Origin: Clostridia bacterium
GTDB taxonomy: Bacteria; Bacillota; Clostridia; Saccharofermentanales; UBA5734
Length of the DNA: 7,723 bases
Assembly: GCA_009929975.1 (NCBI GenBank)
Contig: RZZF01000079.1
Location: forward strand, 1-7,723
Direction of reading: 5' to 3'
Shown here piece after piece: positions 6,428-7,723 of this stretch. Positions within the stretch are counted from its first letter, which is position 1; the number at the start of each line of letters is the position of its first letter. The notes beneath the pieces were generated by a model. That model had not been told where the DNA came from. It did not search any database and saw nothing but the letters and a program-made list of their open reading frames with translations. The translations under genes were made by a program, and so were the position numbers.

Positions 6428-7101
6428 GCGGGATCGGTGGCCGGCGGCCGGCCGGACAATGGCTGGACCTCAGCCAGTTGATTTATCCTGGAATGCCGGT
6501 ATATCCTGGTGATCCGCCGGTCAGAATCCATCGGCTTGCTGCCCATGACAAGGATGGCTGCCAGCTGTCTGAACTGGCGATGAGCTGCCACAGTGGAACG
6601 CATCTCGACGCGCCGCTTCATTATCATCCGGACGGTGCTGCCATTGATCAAATTGATCCGGACCGGCTGGTTCTGACAGCCTGGGTGTCGCGCATCGATA
6701 TTGATGGTCAGGGCTGTCTGGATGCAGCGGGCATTGACTGGTCTGGCTGGCGGCCGGGGGACGGACTGCTGCTGGCCGTCCCATGCAGCTCTGACGCGGT
6801 CAGCCGATTCTCCTTTGCGTCGGGCAGCCATGATATACTGACCAGGCACAATCTGCCGCTGATCGGCACGAATATGGATACGTTTGTTGAAGCTGGTGAT
6901 CCACTGGGTGAGCCCGGTCTTCACTTGAGACTGCTGGGCGCGGGAACCCTGCTTCTGGAAAATTTGAGCCGGCTGGAAACGCTGGCCGGCCGGCGGGTTG
7001 ACCTGATCGCACTCCCTTTGCGGATCGCCGGGGCCGATGGCGCGCCAGCCCGCGTAATTGCCCGGGCAATCGCTTGCAATCCTGTGTCTGATGACATATA
7101 A
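6424..7101 (+). CDS. cyclase / kynurenine-formamidase-family metal hydrolase
   Basis: 225 residues starting at an ATG that overlaps the mfd stop (ATGA), with GGGAG at 6414-6418 as ribosome binding site. A GTG at 6412 would add four residues and is less likely. The family signature CHSGTHLDAPLH (55-66) gives the metal ligands His56, His60 and Asp62. His167 and Glu179, in a C-terminal HLRLLGAGTLLLENL segment, match the spacing of the catalytic His/Glu pair of bacterial KynB. The N-terminus DLSQLIYPGMPVYPGDPP is typical of the fold. Members hydrolyse N-formylkynurenine, isatin or other amides and esters, probably with Zn or Mn. No tryptophan-degradation genes are nearby, so the substrate is not assigned. 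The translational overlap implies expression coupled to mfd, which may be only genomic economy. Confidence 0.9.
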   Translation: MSGIGGRRPAGQWLDLSQLIYPGMPVYPGDPPVRIHRLAAHDKDGCQLSELAMSCHSGTHLDAPLHYHPDGAAIDQIDPDRLVLTAWVSRIDIDGQGCLDAAGIDWSGWRPGDGLLLAVPCSSDAVSRFSFASGSHDILTRHNLPLIGTNMDTFVEAGDPLGEPGLHLRLLGAGTLLLENLSRLETLAGRRVDLIALPLRIAGADGAPARVIARAIACNPVSDDI

Positions 7102-7102
7102 T
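7074..7102 (+). promoter_or_regulatory. tRNA-Arg promoter
   Basis: TTGCAA (-35, 7074-7079) and TATAAT (-10, perfect, 7097-7102) with a 17-base spacer. The predicted start, near 7109, is about five bases before the tRNA 5' end. The promoter lies in the last codons of the cyclase gene, and the TAA stop of that gene is part of the -10 box. Confidence 0.85.
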
Positions 7103-7113
7103 ACAACCGCTGT

Positions 7114-7188
7114 GTCCCGGTGGCCTAACGGATAAGGTAGCAGTTTCCGGAACTGTAGATACGGGTTCGATTCCTGTCCGGGACGCCA
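7114..7188 (+). tRNA. tRNA-Arg (anticodon CCG)
   Basis: A full cloverleaf of 75 bases including the encoded CCA. The acceptor stem GTCCCGG (7114-7120) pairs with CCGGGAC (7178-7184), with discriminator G7185 and CCA at 7186-7188. The D arm is GCCT/AGGT with an AACGGATA loop. The anticodon stem GCAGT/ACTGT encloses TTCCGGA with anticodon CCG at 7147-7149, which reads the arginine codon CGG. The T arm is ACGGG/CCTGT with loop TTCGATT. All stems pair, with G-U pairs only at 10-25, 27-43 and 51-63. It has its own promoter and terminator. Confidence 0.97.
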
Positions 7189-7189
7189 G

Positions 7190-7224
7190 AAGAGTCATCT
7201 CATCAGAGATGGCTCTTTGTTTTT
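7190..7224 (+). terminator. rho-independent terminator after tRNA-Arg
   Basis: AAGAGTCATCTC (7190-7201) pairs with GAGATGGCTCTT (7206-7217) around an ATCA loop. That is 12 pairs with one G-U, followed by TGTTTTT. It begins two bases after the tRNA CCA end. The dus ribosome binding site begins two bases after the T-run, so transcripts reaching dus from upstream must read through this terminator. Confidence 0.92.
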
Positions 7225-7237
7225 CAGGAGGTGTGGC

Positions 7238-7723
7238 ATGTCGCTGTATCATTCGCTGCGAATCGGACCGCTGCTGCTGGACGGACCGCTGGCCCTCGCG
7301 CCGATGGCCGGTACCACTGACCAGGTCTTTCGTGCAATCTGCCGGGAAAACGGAGCCTCCATGACGGCGACCGAGCTGGTCAGTGTCCGCGGGATCTGTC
7401 ATGATCCTGAACTGCGCCGGACGTGGCGGTATATCGCGATCGATCCAGACGAAAATCCGGTTGCGATCCAGCTCTTTGGCTCAGAAACAGACGATTTTCG
7501 CCAGGCACTGGACATAATCCTGTCGCATCCGATTCTCTCACGCTGCGCGGCGGTCGATCTCAATATGGGCTGTCCGGTCAACAAGGTTGTCCGTGCCGGG
7601 GACGGCTGTGCCCTGATGCAGCAGCCGGAGCGAGCCGAACAGATCGTGCGTGTCTGCGCAGATCTGACGCGGACAGCCGGGCTTCCTCTGACAGTAAAAT
7701 TCCGTAAAGGCTGGGATGAGCAG
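7238..7723 (+). CDS. dusB: tRNA-dihydrouridine synthase, N-terminal part (3' end outside window)
   Basis: An open frame from ATG 7238 to the window end (162 residues), preceded by AGGAGGT at 7226-7232. It is the flavin-binding TIM-barrel of a Dus enzyme, which reduces uridines to dihydrouridine in tRNA D-loops using FMN and NADPH. Visible motifs: LAPMAGTTDQVFR (20-32, FMN binding), TATELVS (43-49), IQLFGS (77-82), DLNMGCPVNKV (107-117, catalytic Cys112), GDGCALM, and TVKFRKGWD near the edge. Family members usually read GSALM where this has GCALM. The closest fit is the DusB/NifR3 branch that is usual in Gram-positive bacteria; the symbol is a subfamily guess. No promoter is visible between the tRNA terminator and this start. 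Confidence 0.93.
   Translation, partial: MSLYHSLRIGPLLLDGPLALAPMAGTTDQVFRAICRENGASMTATELVSVRGICHDPELRRTWRYIAIDPDENPVAIQLFGSETDDFRQALDIILSHPILSRCAAVDLNMGCPVNKVVRAGDGCALMQQPERAEQIVRVCADLTRTAGLPLTVKFRKGWDEQ

Noticed and set aside
6831..6839. TGATATACT, a third extended -10-like site, inside the cyclase gene
   Set aside because: It lies mid-gene with no -35, and no gene start follows that it would serve.
7423..7707. Small + strand open frame within dus
   Set aside because: It is in a different frame from the Dus motifs, including catalytic Cys112, and is a shadow of that gene.

Overview
The window looks like chromosomal housekeeping DNA from a Gram-positive bacterium, most likely a Bacillota (Clostridia-like) lineage. 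The basis is the pth-mfd gene pair, strong AGGAGG-type ribosome binding sites, a heterodimer-type ABC exporter subunit and a PfoR-like membrane protein. The DNA is moderately GC-rich by eye. All genes lie on the + strand, and I see no phage, transposon, CRISPR or defence genes. In Bacillus subtilis pth and mfd lie close to oriC; whether that holds here cannot be seen from this window.

Layout. 2-715 is the C-terminal nucleotide-binding half of an ABC exporter whose start lies outside the window. 716-1002 is a 287-base gene-free region dense in short structured elements: an interrupted inverted repeat, a candidate extended -10 promoter, three pairs of short direct repeats, and a tight array of five DnaA-box-like 9-mers ending inside the next ribosome binding site. 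1003-2100 encodes a multi-membrane-spanning PTS EIIC-like (PfoR-type) protein with no EIIA/EIIB partner in view. 2101-2277 carries a candidate promoter and a GC-rich leader hairpin. It is followed by pth (2278-2901), mfd (2918-6427) and a cyclase/kynurenine-formamidase-family hydrolase (6424-7101), which form a tight operon; the last two overlap by 4 bases. A strong promoter overlapping the end of the cyclase gene drives tRNA-Arg(CCG) (7114-7188), followed by a rho-independent terminator (7190-7224). A tRNA-dihydrouridine synthase gene then begins at 7238 and runs off the window end.

How the parts fit. Pth recycles peptidyl-tRNA and Mfd couples transcription to repair; their pairing is a conserved Bacillota arrangement. 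The dus gene follows a tRNA gene directly, with no visible promoter of its own after the terminator. No complete undescribed system is apparent. The part least explained by ordinary annotation is the 716-1002 intergenic region with its DnaA-box array.
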